Of a stretch of 64,000 nt of DNA, positions 37,622-46,439 are shown piece after piece. Within the stretch, counting starts at the first letter, position 1, and each line of letters opens with the position of its first letter. Origin of the DNA: Sphingomonas crocodyli (lineage in GTDB: Bacteria > Pseudomonadota > Alphaproteobacteria > Sphingomonadales > Sphingomonadaceae). The stretch lies in NCBI RefSeq assembly GCF_004005865.1, contig NZ_SACN01000001.1, forward strand, positions 1,860,001 to 1,924,000, read 5' to 3'. Position numbers and translations under genes: made by a program. The notes beneath the pieces were generated by a model. It was not told the origin of the DNA, searched no databases, and saw only the letters and a program-made list of their open reading frames with translations.

Positions 37622-38194
37622 ATGTCCGAAGTGACCGCCGTACCCCTTCGCCCGATCGCGAAGGGAAGCCTGACCAAGCTGTGGATCGGGGTAGCGGTGG
37701 TCCTCGCGGCGGCAGCGGGCGCGGCCTATGTCGGCACCTACAAGCAGGTGGCGATGGCGCAGACGCCCGAGGATTTCCTGGCCGCCAATGCCAAGCGCAG
37801 CGGCGTGAAGGTCACCGCATCGGGCCTGCAATACGAAGTCCTCAAGGAAGGCAGCGGCCCTTCGCCCACCGCCAACGACATGGTGCTGGTGGAATATGAG
37901 GGCAAGCTGGCCAATGGCGACATCTTCGACGCCAGCGCGCGCCACGGCGGCCCGCAGCCGCTTCCCGTCGCGGGCGGCATGATCCCCGGCTGGGGCGAGG
38001 GCCTTCAGCTGATGAAGCAGGGCGCCAAATACCGCTTCTGGATGCCTCCGGCGCTGGCCTTTGGCGAGCGCGGCGTCCCCAACGGCCCGATCCCGCCGAA
38101 CGCGGTCGCGATCTTCGACGTCGACCTCATCGCCGTCGCGCCCCCCGGCGCGATGGGGGGAATGGGCGGCATGGGCGCCGGCCACGGAATGTAA
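37622..38194 (+). CDS. FKBP-type peptidyl-prolyl isomerase, membrane anchored
   Basis: The 190-residue protein has an N-terminal transmembrane anchor (LWIGVAVVLAAAAGAAYV, residues 20-37) and one FKBP domain (~70-175): LVEYEGKLANGDIFDAS, PLPVAGGMIPGWGEGLQLM, and the typical ending ALAFGERG...IPPNAVAIFDVDL. It probably catalyses proline isomerisation in the periplasm. The C-terminus is a short Gly/Met-rich tail. ATG at 37622 with GAGAG upstream. Confidence 0.92.
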   Translation: MSEVTAVPLRPIAKGSLTKLWIGVAVVLAAAAGAAYVGTYKQVAMAQTPEDFLAANAKRSGVKVTASGLQYEVLKEGSGPSPTANDMVLVEYEGKLANGDIFDASARHGGPQPLPVAGGMIPGWGEGLQLMKQGAKYRFWMPPALAFGERGVPNGPIPPNAVAIFDVDLIAVAPPGAMGGMGGMGAGHGM

Positions 38195-38199
38195 GCCAA

Positions 38200-38225
38200 A
38201 GGGTCGCTTCGGCGGCCCTTTTTGT
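38200..38225 (+). terminator. Rho-independent terminator after the FKBP gene
   Basis: An 8-bp stem (one G-T wobble) closed by a C(TTCG)G tetraloop, then TTTTTGTTTG. The stem starts 6 bp after the FKBP stop. This is a textbook terminator. Confidence 0.9.
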
Positions 38226-38248
38226 TTGTGGCGACTGCAGCCCTTGCC

Positions 38249-38443
38249 GTCTCCCCGGACGTGATCCGGGGTCCAGCTTCTACTTGCTCCCTCTCCCGCG
38301 TGCGGGAGAGGGTTGGGGTGAGGGTCTGCCTCACCTCCTCGTAACGGTAGAAGAAGAAAGAAGACCCTCATCCAAACCTTCTCCCGCAAGCGGGAGAAGG
38401 CTTCAGAAGGAAAAAGCTGGACCCCGGATCAAGTCCGGGGTGA
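38249..38443. repeat. Nested pair of palindromic repeats
   Basis: Outer arms 38249-38279 and 38414-38443 (core CCCCGGAC...TCCGGGGTCCAGCT) bracket an inner inverted pair 38287-38325 and 38364-38400 (core CTCTCCCGC...GCGGGAGAG, with GGTGAGGGT / ACCCTCATCC). Two repeat families are nested, as if one element inserted inside the other. It fills the interval between the FKBP terminator and the nucleoside hydrolase stop. Confidence 0.85.
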
Positions 38444-38456
38444 CGAAGGTGGGGAG

Positions 38457-39545
38457 TCACCGCCCGATCAGATCCACGAACATCGCTTCGATCTTGGGCA
38501 CGTCGATCGCGTAGATCAGGTTGACGTCGCGTTCGCCCAGGCCCGGGCCTTTGCCGGCGGGCCAGGTGAGGAGGGCGCCGTAATTGGCGCCGGGCATCAG
38601 ATCGACGTCCATCGCCAATGTGCCGCGCTGCGTGACGATCGTGGGGTCGAGCCAGGCGGCGGCTTCGACTTCGTCCCACAGAGGGAAGCCGGGCTGGGCG
38701 GTCCTGGCGACGTAGCGGGCGACGGGGCGTTTGCTGGCGGTCGCCCTGGCGAGGAGGTCGGCGCCCGCGCGGGTGGGGGCGCTGCTGTCGCCGGTGACGA
38801 GGGTGAGCGTCTGCCACGGTGAGGTGAAGACGATGTGCGACGCCTCGGGATCCCAGAAATGGTTGAAGGAGAGGCGCGGGGCGTAGGCGACCTGCGTCGC
38901 GAATTCGTCGCGCGTGCTGGTCGATCCGAAGAAGCCGCCCTCCATCACCAATTCCTTCACGCGGCCCGCAAAATCGTCGTCGAGCCGCTGGGCGAGCGCG
39001 AGATTGGTGAGTGGCCCCATCGCGATGATCGTGACCTGCCCCGGATATTTGCGGGTCATGTCGATCAGGAAATCGGCGGCGGAGCCGGGGCGCGCGGCGA
39101 TCTTCGGCAGGCCGATTTCCATCGGCGGGACGACTTTGGGATCGTGGAAGGGCGCGCGCTTCATCGTGTTGTCGCCGGGCCAGCTTTCGGTCCAGGCGCC
39201 GCGATAGCCGAGCGCGCCGTACTGCCCCTCACGCGCCGTGTTGCGCGCCTTGGAGTTGATCAGCGGGTGGATCGCGCCCTGGATGACGGGCACTTCGGTG
39301 CGGCCGATCAGTTCGAGCATGCGCAGCGTCTGCGCGACCTCCTCGGGCGCCCAGCCGTCGCCGCTGACGATCGTGATGCCGAGGACGTCGACCGTGGGAT
39401 CCTGCAACAGCATCAATATCGGCTGGAGACCCGGCCCTTCGAACGCGTCCTGATCAACGATCACTTTACGGCGTTCGGCGGCCTGTGCTGTCGCGGCGAG
39501 TGAGAAAGCGAGCAGAAGGAAGAGTGCGCGCAGTGCCTTCGTCAT
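38457..39545 (-). CDS. Nucleoside hydrolase-like protein, exported, with an altered metal site
   Basis: The 362-residue protein has a signal peptide (ALFLLLAFSLAATAQA) and an inosine-uridine hydrolase-like fold: VTIIAMGPLTNLALA, VMEGG and FNHFWDPEAS match the family. The N-terminal calcium motif, usually DxDxxxDD, reads DQDAFEGP (from D31), so the two terminal aspartates are replaced by Gly-Pro. The catalytic metal site may therefore be lost or rearranged. It could be a substrate-binding or altered-specificity relative. It diverges from an orphan SOS-type box region at 39736. Confidence 0.82.
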   Translation of the reverse strand: MTKALRALFLLLAFSLAATAQAAERRKVIVDQDAFEGPGLQPILMLLQDPTVDVLGITIVSGDGWAPEEVAQTLRMLELIGRTEVPVIQGAIHPLINSKARNTAREGQYGALGYRGAWTESWPGDNTMKRAPFHDPKVVPPMEIGLPKIAARPGSAADFLIDMTRKYPGQVTIIAMGPLTNLALAQRLDDDFAGRVKELVMEGGFFGSTSTRDEFATQVAYAPRLSFNHFWDPEASHIVFTSPWQTLTLVTGDSSAPTRAGADLLARATASKRPVARYVARTAQPGFPLWDEVEAAAWLDPTIVTQRGTLAMDVDLMPGANYGALLTWPAGKGPGLGERDVNLIYAIDVPKIEAMFVDLIGR

Positions 39546-39735
39546 GTGACCCCCCGGTTCGATTTTCCGATGTTACCGTCTCATCAGTGGGGCGAAAGCC
39601 AAAAAGCCAGAATGGTCGCGGCCTTTGTGGCTTTCGTGGCCTTCGGCTGAAAACCGGGCTTTTCGCGCGATGGGGATCGAGCGAATCACGGGGCGTTATC
39701 GAAGGGGTGGAGTTCTGCGCACGGCGTGATGATTG

Positions 39736-39750
39736 GAACATAAAGGGAAC
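39736..39750 (+). promoter_or_regulatory. Orphan LexA-type (SOS) box
   Basis: GAAC-ATAAAGG-GAAC with AT-rich centre, in the extended context TTGGAACATAAAGGGAACA. This fits the alphaproteobacterial LexA box better than the one at 26455. On the plus strand the next thing is a repeat, then the tail of a convergent gene, so nothing is positioned to be controlled by it; on the minus strand the nucleoside hydrolase gene is 190 bp away. Confidence 0.5.
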
Positions 39751-39766
39751 ATTGTCAAGCCCCATT

Positions 39767-39857
39767 CGTCATCCCGGCGGAGGCCGGGATCTCAGGAGGC
39801 GAGGAGACGAGTTCGCCACAAGAGACGCCTGAGATCCCGGCCTCCGCCGGGATGACG
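39767..39857. repeat. Family A palindromic repeat, copy 3
   Basis: Arms 39767-39796 and 39828-39857 are perfect 30-nt reverse complements (core CCCGGCGGAGGCCGGGATCT). The right end directly abuts the stop codon (39858) of the ABC permease gene. Confidence 0.96.
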
Positions 39858-42353
39858 TTAGAGAGAGCGCAAAGCCCGTGCGGGGCGTGCTGACAGTGCA
39901 GGGATTGCCCCCAATAGGCCGATGCCGAGGGTGCCGAGGGCGCCGATGGCGAGCGTCGCGAGGACGAGGCTCCAGTCGGTTGCCCAGGGGAGTTCGAACA
40001 GCTGGGTGACGAGATACCAGCCCGCAGCACTTCCGATCAGCAAGGCGACGATCGCGACCGCGATACTGAGCAGGGCATATTCGAGCGCCTGGGCGAACAA
40101 TATCTGGCCGCGTGTCGCGCCCAAGAGCTTGAGCAGGACGGCATCGTAGATGCGCGCGCGGCGCGAGGCGGCGATGGCGCCGATCAGGACGGCGATGCCC
40201 GCCGCGACGGCGACGGCGGCGGCGGCGCGGATCGCGGTCGCCATCTGGCCGAACAGGGTCGAGACCTGCCCGACCACATCCTTGACGCGGATCAGCGAGA
40301 CGGAGGGGAAGGTGGCGGCGACCGATCGATTGAGCCGAGCCTCGGCCGCGTCGGGCAGGCTGACGGTGGCCATATAGCTGTGCGGGGCGCCTTCGAGCGC
40401 GCCGGGGGCGAAGATGATGCCGAAATTGAAGCCCATCGTTTCCCAGTTTACCCGGCGGATCGAGGCGACCTTGGTCTCGATCTCGACGCCCAGCACCGAG
40501 ATGGTCATCGCGTCGCCGGGGTGGAGATCGAGCGCGAGTGCGGCGCGATCCTCGACCGAGATGAGCGGTGGGCCGCTATAATATGCGGGCCACCATTTGC
40601 CCTCGACGATCTCATTCCCCTCGGGAAGGACGCTGGCATAGGTGAGGCCGCGATCGCCGTTGAGGATCCACGCGCCCTGCGGCTTGGGCTTCATATCGGC
40701 GACGCGCACGCCCCGCACCGCGACGACGGTGCCGCGCAGCGAGGGGACGTTGGTGGTGGTCGCGGCCGGGCTGGCGGTGCGCGCGAGTTGGAGGAAGCGA
40801 TCGATCCCGTCGACGGGGATGTCGAGCGCGAAGAAATTGGGCGCCTTCTTCGGCACGGTCTGTTCGATCTGCGCGGTCAGGTTCGACTGCGCGACCGCGA
40901 GGGTGACGAACAGGGTGAGGCCGAGGCCGAGCGCGACGACCAGCCGATCGGTCTGCGCGCCGGGGCGGTGGAGATTGGCGAGCGCGAGCCGGGCGAGCGG
41001 GCGGCGCGGGCGGGGCAGGGCGGCGGCGAGGCGGCGGATTCCCCAGCCGATCAGGCTCAACAGTGCGAACACCCCGGCGGCGGCGGCGAGGAAACCGGCG
41101 CTCAGGATCGCGTCGCGCGCGCTGATGATCGCGAGCGCGGCGATGCCGAGGCCCGCGACGATCATCGCGATCAGGACAGGCGTCGAGGGGCGGCGGGCAC
41201 CGTCGACAATCTCACGGAACATGCTGGCCGCCGGCACGCGGCGCGCGCGGGCGAGCGGGGGGAGGCTGAAGAGGAGGGCGGTGAGCAGGCCGTAAATGGC
41301 GCTGGTGATCAGCGGGATCGGATAGAGGCCGAAGCGCGGTTTCACGGGCAAGGCATCGCCCGCGAGCCAGCCGACGGCCTGCGGCACGAAAATGCCGACG
41401 ATCAAACCGGCGGTGATGGCGCCTGCCGCGACGATCGCGACCTGGATCAGATAGACGCGGAAGATGATGACGGAGGATGCGCCGAGGATCTTGAGCGTGG
41501 CGATCGATCCGCGCCGCTGATCGAGCCATGAGGCGACACCGTTGCCCACGCCGATCCCCGCCACGATCAGGGCGGTGAGGCCGACGAGGGTGAGGAACTG
41601 TTCGAGCTGCTGGACGAAGCGGCGCAGGCCGCGCGCGGCGTTGCTGCTGTCCTTCACGTCCCAATTGGCGTCATGGAAGCGGTGGCCGAGATCTTCGGCG
41701 AGCGCGTGCGCATCCTCGCCCGTGTCGAGGCGGATGCGGTAGCGCGATTCGTAGAGGCTGCCGGGCTGGATGAGCCTGGTCGCGGCGAGCGCGGCGGGAT
41801 CGATGAGGACGGTCGGGCCGAGGCTGAAGCCTTCGCCGACCTGATCGGGTTCGCTGGCTATCAGGCCGATCACCGTCAGCCGCGCCTCGCCGACGCGGAT
41901 GATGCTGCCGGGTTTGAGGTTGAGCCGGTCGGCAAGTGCGGGGGCGATTGCGGCCTGCAGGCCGTGGGGGCGATTGGTGAGCGCGCCGGGCTGCATCGTG
42001 AAGGCGCCGTAGAGCGGCCAGCGCGCGTCGATGCTCTTGAGCTGGGTGAGGAGCGAGGCCGAGCCGTCTTCGCGTGTTGCCATCGCGCGCATGCGCACGC
42101 TTTCGGAAATGGTGCCGAGGCGGGCGAAGGCGGCGCGCTCCTCAGGCGTGGCGCCGCGCTGAGTGACTGACATTTCGATGTCGGCGCCGAGGATCGTCTG
42201 CCCCTGCGCCTCGAGTTCGCCGATGATCGAAGAGGCGAGGCTGCCAACGCCGGCGAGGGCTGCAACGCCCAGGAACAGGCAGATCGCGAGCAGTCGCAGA
42301 CCGCGCATGCCTCCGCGCAGTTCGCGCAGGGCCAGGGTGAGAGAGAGGCTCAT
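39858..42353 (-). CDS. ABC transporter permease, FtsX/YbbP type
   Basis: The 831-residue membrane protein has two FtsX-like (MacB-type) modules. It begins with a membrane helix (LAICLFLGVAALAGVGSLASS), a large periplasmic domain, three helices around residues 250-350, further helices at about 390-440 and 470-490, a second periplasmic domain, and three terminal helices. This is the layout of YbbP-like permeases that pair with a LolD/MacB-type ATPase. Its ATPase is encoded just upstream at 42499. The family is thought to move lipids or hydrophobic compounds out of the inner membrane. Confidence 0.9.
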   Translation of the reverse strand: MSLSLTLALRELRGGMRGLRLLAICLFLGVAALAGVGSLASSIIGELEAQGQTILGADIEMSVTQRGATPEERAAFARLGTISESVRMRAMATREDGSASLLTQLKSIDARWPLYGAFTMQPGALTNRPHGLQAAIAPALADRLNLKPGSIIRVGEARLTVIGLIASEPDQVGEGFSLGPTVLIDPAALAATRLIQPGSLYESRYRIRLDTGEDAHALAEDLGHRFHDANWDVKDSSNAARGLRRFVQQLEQFLTLVGLTALIVAGIGVGNGVASWLDQRRGSIATLKILGASSVIIFRVYLIQVAIVAAGAITAGLIVGIFVPQAVGWLAGDALPVKPRFGLYPIPLITSAIYGLLTALLFSLPPLARARRVPAASMFREIVDGARRPSTPVLIAMIVAGLGIAALAIISARDAILSAGFLAAAAGVFALLSLIGWGIRRLAAALPRPRRPLARLALANLHRPGAQTDRLVVALGLGLTLFVTLAVAQSNLTAQIEQTVPKKAPNFFALDIPVDGIDRFLQLARTASPAATTTNVPSLRGTVVAVRGVRVADMKPKPQGAWILNGDRGLTYASVLPEGNEIVEGKWWPAYYSGPPLISVEDRAALALDLHPGDAMTISVLGVEIETKVASIRRVNWETMGFNFGIIFAPGALEGAPHSYMATVSLPDAAEARLNRSVAATFPSVSLIRVKDVVGQVSTLFGQMATAIRAAAAVAVAAGIAVLIGAIAASRRARIYDAVLLKLLGATRGQILFAQALEYALLSIAVAIVALLIGSAAGWYLVTQLFELPWATDWSLVLATLAIGALGTLGIGLLGAIPALSARPARALRSL

Positions 42354-42370
42354 GCGGCCGTCTCCCCACC

Positions 42371-42484
42371 ACTCGTCATTGCGAGAAGCCGCAGGCGACG
42401 AAGCAATCCAGGCCCGGACATGAGTGGGTCACGAGCCTCTCCAGTTGGGGCCTGGATTGCTTCGCTACGCTCGCAATGACGAGT
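42371..42484. repeat. Family E palindromic repeat inside the ABC exporter operon
   Basis: Outer arms ACTCGTCATTGCGAG and its complement, with a second shared block AAGCAATCCAGGCC. It lies between the ATPase stop (42499) and the permease start (42353), i.e. within a two-gene operon. This motif is widespread in proteobacterial intergenic regions. Confidence 0.9.
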
Positions 42485-42498
42485 CATGGATGAGATGG

Positions 42499-43185
42499 TC
42501 ACGCCGCTTTCTTGTCCGAGACGATCAGGCCGTCGCGCATTTCGACGACGCGGCCGCAGCGGGCGGCCAGCGCGGCGTCGTGGGTGATGACGAGGAGGGT
42601 GGCGCCGGCCTCTGCCTGGCGCGCGAAGAGCAGGTCCATGATCGTGGCGCCGGTCGCGGCATCGAGATTGCCGGTCGGCTCGTCGGCGAAGATCAGGGCC
42701 GGGCGGGGGGCCATTGCGCGGGCGATGGCGACGCGCTGCTGCTCGCCGCCCGAAAGCTGCGCGGGATAATGGCCGGTGCGGTGGCCGAGGCCGACCGCTT
42801 CGAGTTCGGCGCGGGCGCGGGTGAAGGCGTCGGCCTCCCCCGACAGTTCGAGCGGGACCGCGACATTTTCGAGCGCGGTCATCGTGGGGAGCAGGTGGAA
42901 CGCCTGCAGGATGATTCCGATCCGGCCGCGCCGCGCGGTGGCGAGCGCATCCTCGTCGAGTTTGCCGAAATCGAGACCGGCGACGCGGACCTGCCCCTCA
43001 TCGGCGCGTTCGAGGCCGGAGAGGATCGCCATCAGCGACGACTTGCCCGAACCGGAGGGGCCGAGCAGCGCGACGCTTTCGCCCTGCGTGACCTTCAGGT
43101 CGATGCCCTTGAGGATTTCGACCCTGGCGTCACCGCGCCCGAGCGAGAGACGGAGGGCGCGGGCGTCGATGGGGTCTGGCGTCAT
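42499..43185 (-). CDS. ABC transporter ATP-binding protein, YbbA/LolD type
   Basis: The 228-residue ATPase has Walker A (LLGPSGSGKSS), Q-loop, the signature LSGGEQQRVAIARA, Walker B (LIFADEPTGNLD) and the H-loop (VITHDAALA). This type of ATPase pairs with FtsX-like permeases such as the one directly downstream (39858-42353). I chose the ATG at 43185; an ATG at 43194 is also possible. Confidence 0.93.
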   Translation of the reverse strand: MTPDPIDARALRLSLGRGDARVEILKGIDLKVTQGESVALLGPSGSGKSSLMAILSGLERADEGQVRVAGLDFGKLDEDALATARRGRIGIILQAFHLLPTMTALENVAVPLELSGEADAFTRARAELEAVGLGHRTGHYPAQLSGGEQQRVAIARAMAPRPALIFADEPTGNLDAATGATIMDLLFARQAEAGATLLVITHDAALAARCGRVVEMRDGLIVSDKKAA

Positions 43186-43245
43186 GGCCCCCATGATGGG
43201 GATGGTGTGTGGCGGGCGCAAGACACCGCGCCCGAAAAATGGCGG

Positions 43246-44415
43246 TTAGCCCTCGATCGCGGTCATCACCATCTTGCCGTTCTTGACGCTGAAGCCGAGG
43301 CGGCCTTCGACCAGCGCGAGCGCGTCCTTGCCGAAGACGTCGTAGCGCCAGCCTTCGAGCAGGGGCAGATCCTTGCGGACGCCGGCGGCGAGCAGTTCGA
43401 GATCGTCGGAGCGCGCGATCAGGCGCGGCGCGACGTCGGCATCGCGCGAACGGACCTTGAGCAGCAGCTTGAGGAGGTCGGCGATCAGCGCGCCTTCCTT
43501 GCCGAGGCCGGGGCGGCGATCTTCGCGAGGCGGCATCTCCTCCTCGGTGAACGGCTCGGCGGCGGCGATGGCGGCCATCAGGCGCGCGCCGATGTCGTTC
43601 GACGCCCAGCTGGGCGAAAGGCCGCGTACGCGGGAGAGATCGGCCTGCTCGCGCGGCGGGTGCGACGCCATATCGGCCAGCGTCTCATCCTTGGCGATGC
43701 GGCCGCGCGGGATATTCTTGTTGCGGGCCTCACGCTCGCGCCATGCGGCGATGGCGCGCAGGCGGCCGAGAACCTCGGGCTTGCGGCCGGGCAGGCGGAT
43801 GCGCGTCCAGGCGAGTTCGGGGACGTTGGCATAGCTGGCGGGATCGCCGAGCCGCTCCATCTCCACATCGAGCCAGCCGCCACGCCCGGTCTTGCGCAGC
43901 TTTTCCAGCATCTTGGGGAACAGCTTGGCAAGGTGGGTGACGTCGCCGATCGCATAATCGATCTGCCGCTTGTCGAGCGGGCGGCGCGCCCAATCGGTAA
44001 AGCGGGCGCCCTTGTCGAGCTTCACGCCGATCAGGGTTTCGACCAGGTTCGAATAGCCGATCTGTTCGCCCAGACCCATCGCCATCGCCGCGACCTGCGT
44101 ATCGAACAAGGGATAAGGCGTCTTGCCGGTCAGGTTGTGGACGATTTCCAGATCCTGTCCGCCGGCGTGGAAGACCTTCAATACCTCCTCATTCTCGACC
44201 AGCAGATCGAGCAGGGGTTTCAGATCGAGATCCTTGGCCTTGGGATCGATCGCGGCGGCCTCTTCGCTATCGGCGATCTGGATCAGGCAGAGATCGGGCC
44301 AATAGGTGTTCTCGCGCATGAACTCGGTGTCCACGCACACGAAGGGCGAGTTGGAGAGCCGGGCGCAGAGATTGGCGAGCGAGGCGCTGTCGGTGATCAA
44401 AGGGTGGATGTGCAT
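43246..44415 (-). CDS. rnd: Ribonuclease D
   Basis: This 3'-5' exoribonuclease helps mature tRNA 3' ends. It has 389 aa. The DEDD exonuclease motifs are VDTEFMRENTYWP (first D and E), FHAGGQDLEIVHNL and YAIGDVTHLAKLF (final Y and D). HRDC-type domains follow, around residues 200-280 and 300-380. The ATG at 44415 is used; the frame extends 12 codons upstream without family support. It is divergent from aspS. Confidence 0.94.
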   Translation of the reverse strand: MHIHPLITDSASLANLCARLSNSPFVCVDTEFMRENTYWPDLCLIQIADSEEAAAIDPKAKDLDLKPLLDLLVENEEVLKVFHAGGQDLEIVHNLTGKTPYPLFDTQVAAMAMGLGEQIGYSNLVETLIGVKLDKGARFTDWARRPLDKRQIDYAIGDVTHLAKLFPKMLEKLRKTGRGGWLDVEMERLGDPASYANVPELAWTRIRLPGRKPEVLGRLRAIAAWREREARNKNIPRGRIAKDETLADMASHPPREQADLSRVRGLSPSWASNDIGARLMAAIAAAEPFTEEEMPPREDRRPGLGKEGALIADLLKLLLKVRSRDADVAPRLIARSDDLELLAAGVRKDLPLLEGWRYDVFGKDALALVEGRLGFSVKNGKMVMTAIEG

Positions 44416-44512
44416 CCGAACATCCCATAGTCCCCTCTGAAAGCTTGACAAGCATACATGCCCGCGCGAAGCGCCAGCCCTTCACAATTCACCAAAAAGT
44501 TGAAAGCAGACC

Positions 44513-46291
44513 ATGCACGCCTATCGCACCCATCATTGCGCCCAGCTTCGCGCCGCCGAAGTCGGTTCGCAGGTCCGTATCTCGGGCTGGGTCCACCGCA
44601 AGCGCGATCATGGCAACCTGCTGTTCGTCGATCTGCGCGACCATCACGGCATCACCCAGATCGTGACCGACATCGATGCGCCCGCGTTCAAGGCGCTGGA
44701 GCGGCTGCGCGTGGAATCGGTGGTGACGATCGCGGGCGACGTGGTGGCGCGTTCGGCCGAGGCGGTGAACCCGAACCTCGCGACCGGCGAAATCGAAGTG
44801 CGCGCGCGCGAAGTGACGATCCAGTCGGCGGCGCAGGAACTGCCGCTGCCGGTCGCGGCCGAGGCCGACTATCCCGAAGATATCCGCCTGCGCTATCGCT
44901 TCCTCGATCTGCGCCGCGAACGCATCCACAAGAATATCGTGCTGCGGTCCAACGTGATCCGTTCGATCCGCGAGCGGATGATCGGGCAGGGCTTCACCGA
45001 ATATCAGACGCCGATCCTGACGGCGTCGAGCCCCGAAGGCGCGCGCGACTATCTGGTTCCCAGCCGCGTCCACCCCGGCAAGTTCTACGCGCTGCCGCAG
45101 GCGCCGCAGATGTTCAAGCAGCTGCTGATGGTCGCGGGCTTCGATCGCTATTTCCAGATCGCGCCCTGCTTCCGCGACGAAGATGCGCGCGCCGATCGTT
45201 CGCCGGGCGAATTCTACCAGCTCGACCTCGAAATGAGCTTCGTGACGCAGGACGACGTGTTCGCGGCGCTCGAGCCGGTGCTGCAGGGCGTGTTCGAGGA
45301 ATTCTCGGACGGCAAGAAGGTGACGCAGGCGCCGTTCCCGCGCATCGCCTATCGCGACGCGATGCTGCGTTACGGTTCGGACAAGCCCGACCTGCGCAAC
45401 CCGCTGCAGATCACCGACGTCACCAGCCACTTCGTCGGATCGGGCTTCGGCCTGTTCGCGAAGATCGTCGAGGGCGGCGGCGTGATCCGCGCGATCCCGG
45501 CGCCGGGCGCGGGCGCGGGCAGCCGCAAATTCTTCGACGACGCGAACGAATGGGCGCGCGCGCAGGGCTATGCCGGCCTTGGCTATATCAATATCAAGGA
45601 TGGGGAGGCCGGCGGCCCGATCGCCAAGAACCACGGCCCCGATGGCACCGCCAAGCTGATCGCCGAACTGGGCCTCGGCCCGAATGACGGCGTGTTCTTC
45701 GCGGCGGGCAAGGAAGGGCAGGCCGCCAAGCTCGCCGGCCTCGCGCGCACCCGCGTCGGCGAGACGCTGGACCTGATCGAGCAGGGCGAGTTCAAGTTCT
45801 GCTGGGTCGTCGACTTCCCGATGTTCGAATATGACGAGGACGCAAAGAAGATCGACTTCAGCCACAACCCCTTCTCGATGCCGCAGGGCGAGCTTGAGGC
45901 GCTGGAGACCAAGGATCCGCTCGATATCCTCGCCTATCAGTACGACATCGTCTGCAACGGTGTGGAGCTGTCGTCGGGTGCGATCCGGAACCACAAGCTC
46001 GACGTCATGTACAAGGCGTTCGAGATTGCGGGTTATACCGCCGAGGAGGTCGATGCGAACTTCCCGGGCATGATCAACGCCTTCAAATATGGCGCGCCGC
46101 CGCACGGCGGTTCGGCGCCGGGCATCGATCGCATCGTCATGCTGCTCGCCGATGAACCGAATATCCGCGAGGTCGTTCTGTTCCCGATGAACCAGAAGGC
46201 CGAGGATCTGATGATGGGCGCGCCCGCGCCGGTTTCGGCCAAACAGCTGCGCGAACTCAGCATTCGCGTGGTGGACGGGCCGAAGCCCTGA
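44513..46291 (+). CDS. aspS: Aspartyl-tRNA synthetase (class II)
   Basis: The 592-residue class II synthetase has an OB-fold anticodon domain ([27 protein letters not shown]), motif 2 ([25 protein letters not shown]) and motif 3 ([14 protein letters not shown]). The GAD insertion domain of bacterial AspRS is in the middle. Alphaproteobacterial enzymes of this kind are often non-discriminating (Asp/Asn), which this sequence cannot settle. Confidence 0.97.
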   Translation: MHAYRTHHCAQLRAAEVGSQVRISGWVHRKRDHGNLLFVDLRDHHGITQIVTDIDAPAFKALERLRVESVVTIAGDVVARSAEAVNPNLATGEIEVRAREVTIQSAAQELPLPVAAEADYPEDIRLRYRFLDLRRERIHKNIVLRSNVIRSIRERMIGQGFTEYQTPILTASSPEGARDYLVPSRVHPGKFYALPQAPQMFKQLLMVAGFDRYFQIAPCFRDEDARADRSPGEFYQLDLEMSFVTQDDVFAALEPVLQGVFEEFSDGKKVTQAPFPRIAYRDAMLRYGSDKPDLRNPLQITDVTSHFVGSGFGLFAKIVEGGGVIRAIPAPGAGAGSRKFFDDANEWARAQGYAGLGYINIKDGEAGGPIAKNHGPDGTAKLIAELGLGPNDGVFFAAGKEGQAAKLAGLARTRVGETLDLIEQGEFKFCWVVDFPMFEYDEDAKKIDFSHNPFSMPQGELEALETKDPLDILAYQYDIVCNGVELSSGAIRNHKLDVMYKAFEIAGYTAEEVDANFPGMINAFKYGAPPHGGSAPGIDRIVMLLADEPNIREVVLFPMNQKAEDLMMGAPAPVSAKQLRELSIRVVDGPKP

Positions 46292-46320
46292 GGCGGGGCG
46301 CTCTCCCTCATCTTTCTCTG

Positions 46321-46344
46321 ATCCTCCCCTTGGCGGGGGAGGAT
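46321..46344. terminator. Single-arm hairpin after aspS
   Basis: A 9-bp stem (ATCCTCCCC / GGGGAGGAT) with a 6-nt loop, 30 bp after the aspS stop. It equals one terminal arm pair of the family C repeats (GGGGAGGAT ends), so it is probably a remnant of such an element that may also act as a terminator. Confidence 0.6.
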
Positions 46345-46439
46345 TAAGGTTGGAACTGTGCCGTTCCGATACAGGGTGGCCGCGGCGTTTACCTTGCTTC
46401 GCGCCCCCGGCACTCGATCGATTGCGCTAGGCACGCTGT

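Larger units (their letters stand above)
39546..39857. other. 312-bp interval without a gene
   Basis: Between the nucleoside hydrolase start and the ABC permease stop. It holds a LexA-type direct repeat at 39736-39750 and a complete family A repeat at 39767-39857. The segment 39546-39730 has no open frame with family similarity that I can see; it is less GC-rich than its neighbours. Confidence 0.8.

Noticed and set aside
42424..44430. A 668-codon open frame on the plus strand across the ABC ATPase and rnd genes
   Set aside because: It runs antisense through two genes with intact motifs and shows no recognisable domain of its own.
44489..46105. A 538-codon open frame antisense to aspS
   Set aside because: Mirror of the synthetase gene; low-complexity composition and no motif.
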